40,994 nucleotides of DNA from Rhizobium sp. CF122 (lineage in GTDB: Bacteria; Pseudomonadota; Alphaproteobacteria; Rhizobiales; Rhizobiaceae): positions 1-40,994 of the forward strand of contig NZ_AKKA01000093.1 of NCBI RefSeq assembly GCF_000282035.1, given 5' to 3'. Positions 40,368 through 40,994 of this stretch are shown here, piece after piece. Made by a program: the position numbers and the translations under genes. Within the stretch, counting starts at the first letter, position 1. The number at the start of each line of letters is the position of its first letter. Under the pieces are notes generated by a model. That model was given only the letters and a program-made list of their open reading frames with translations. It was not told where the DNA came from and made no database searches.

Positions 40368-40994
40368 TCAAATCCCTGCTGTGGCGAGGATTGTTTTCAT
40401 TCTGTCGGTGGCGAGATCCGGGTCGCGCAGGACGCGAGCCTGGTCGGCAAGGCGGAAGAGTTCCGCAAGATGCACCACCGAGCGCGCGCTCTGTTGCCCG
40501 CCGAGCATCTGGAAGTGGTTCTGGAAGCCATTGAGATATGCAAGGAAAACGACGCCCGTCTTATAGAACCGCGTCGGCGCCTTGAAGATATGGCGCGATA
40601 GCGGCACGGTCGGCGCCAGGATATCATGGAAGCCAGTAAGATCGTCTTTCGCAAGCTTTTGTAGGGCTGCGCTCGCCGCAGGTGCGACGGCATCGAAAAT
40701 GCCGAGCAGCGCGTGTGAGTACCCCTGTTCGTCCCCGGCGATAAGCTCGGCGTAGTTGAAGTCGTCTCCGGTGTACATCTTGACCGCCGGGTCGAGCCTC
40801 CGGCGCATGACGATCTCCTTTTCCGCTGAAAGCAGTGAAATCTTTACGCCATCGACCTTGCTTGCATGATCATTGATGATGGCGACCGCCGTTTCCATGG
40901 CCTGCATATCATTGCGCGAGCCCCAATAGCCGGCGAGCGCAGGATCGAACATGTCGCCGAGCCAATGGATGATCACTGGCTGGGGAACCTGCCT
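40368..40994 (-). CDS. DUF993 (dihydrodipicolinate-synthase-like) protein, 5' end outside the window
   Basis: The C-terminal 208 codons of a DUF993 protein: VIIHWLGDMFDPALAGYWGS, DGVKISLLSAEKEIVMRRRL, MYTGDDFNYAELIAGDE, FYKTGVVFLAYLNGF and ending LATAGI. The frame stays open through the window edge, so the true start lies beyond 40994. The family is aldolase-like by fold; the reaction is not established. It is upstream of, and probably co-transcribed with, the isomerase gene. Confidence 0.82.
   Translation of the reverse strand, partial: RQVPQPVIIHWLGDMFDPALAGYWGSRNDMQAMETAVAIINDHASKVDGVKISLLSAEKEIVMRRRLDPAVKMYTGDDFNYAELIAGDEQGYSHALLGIFDAVAPAASAALQKLAKDDLTGFHDILAPTVPLSRHIFKAPTRFYKTGVVFLAYLNGFQNHFQMLGGQQSARSVVHLAELFRLADQARVLRDPDLATDRMKTILATAGI

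Noticed and set aside
1..40994. tRNA or rRNA genes, CRISPR arrays, known riboswitches
   Set aside because: None was recognised by eye on either strand; a covariance-model scan would be needed to exclude short RNAs.

Overview
This window comes from a secondary replicon (plasmid or chromid) of an alphaproteobacterium in the Rhizobiaceae (Rhizobium/Agrobacterium/Ensifer type). Three things point there: a complete repABC replication-partition operon (about 7.67-11.29 kb) with its antisense RNA between repB and repC; a bioBFDAZ operon with the rhizobial GntR regulator BioR and an exact BioR box; and many rhizobial ABC-sugar, LysR, Lrp and LacI genes. All identifications come from reading the sequence and from remembered family knowledge; no database search was run.

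Layout. 0-2.3 kb: end of a sigma54 activator, an aldehyde dehydrogenase, and a DUF779 gene broken by one in-frame stop. 2.3-3.4 kb: a candidate small RNA ending in a strong terminator, a 48-aa membrane peptide and an Lrp regulator. 3.6-7.2 kb: a NarL-type two-component pair flanked by two secreted Gly/Asn-rich proteins that share GACC/GGTC palindromes upstream. 7.2-11.3 kb: repABC. 11.3-12.4 kb: a graveyard of Tn3 transposase, serine resolvase and IS630 fragments. 12.4-14.7 kb: a large multicopper oxidase. 15.2-17.0 kb: flavohemoglobin hmp and nsrR, with NsrR-like 11-1-11 sites. 17.0-24.3 kb: a thu-like sugar ABC transporter with a ThuA protein, divergent from a Gfo/Idh oxidoreductase and a LacI regulator. 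24.3-25.8 kb: recX coupled to a lysR gene. 25.9-31.9 kb: a lysine catabolic block. 32.1-38.2 kb: biotin synthesis and bioR. 38.2-39.5 kb: gene-poor DNA with a perfect 16-bp parS-like palindrome. 39.5 kb to the end: a sugar isomerase and the end of a DUF993 gene.

How it fits together. The most interesting feature is 25.9-37.2 kb. Four enzymes would carry L-lysine through aminoadipate semialdehyde and 2-aminoadipate to 2-oxoadipate and then D-2-hydroxyglutarate: a lysine 6-dehydrogenase-like enzyme, an ALDH7-type dehydrogenase, an aminotransferase and HglS. They sit next to a biotin operon whose pimelate-making enzyme is BioZ. BioZ is reported to use glutaryl-CoA, itself made from 2-oxoadipate in lysine breakdown. 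The window therefore places a biotin pathway beside the catabolic route that can supply its precursor, and also encodes an enzyme (HglS) that would draw off the shared intermediate.

Second in interest are the uncharacterised two-component/secreted-protein locus and the candidate small RNA and centromere sites.
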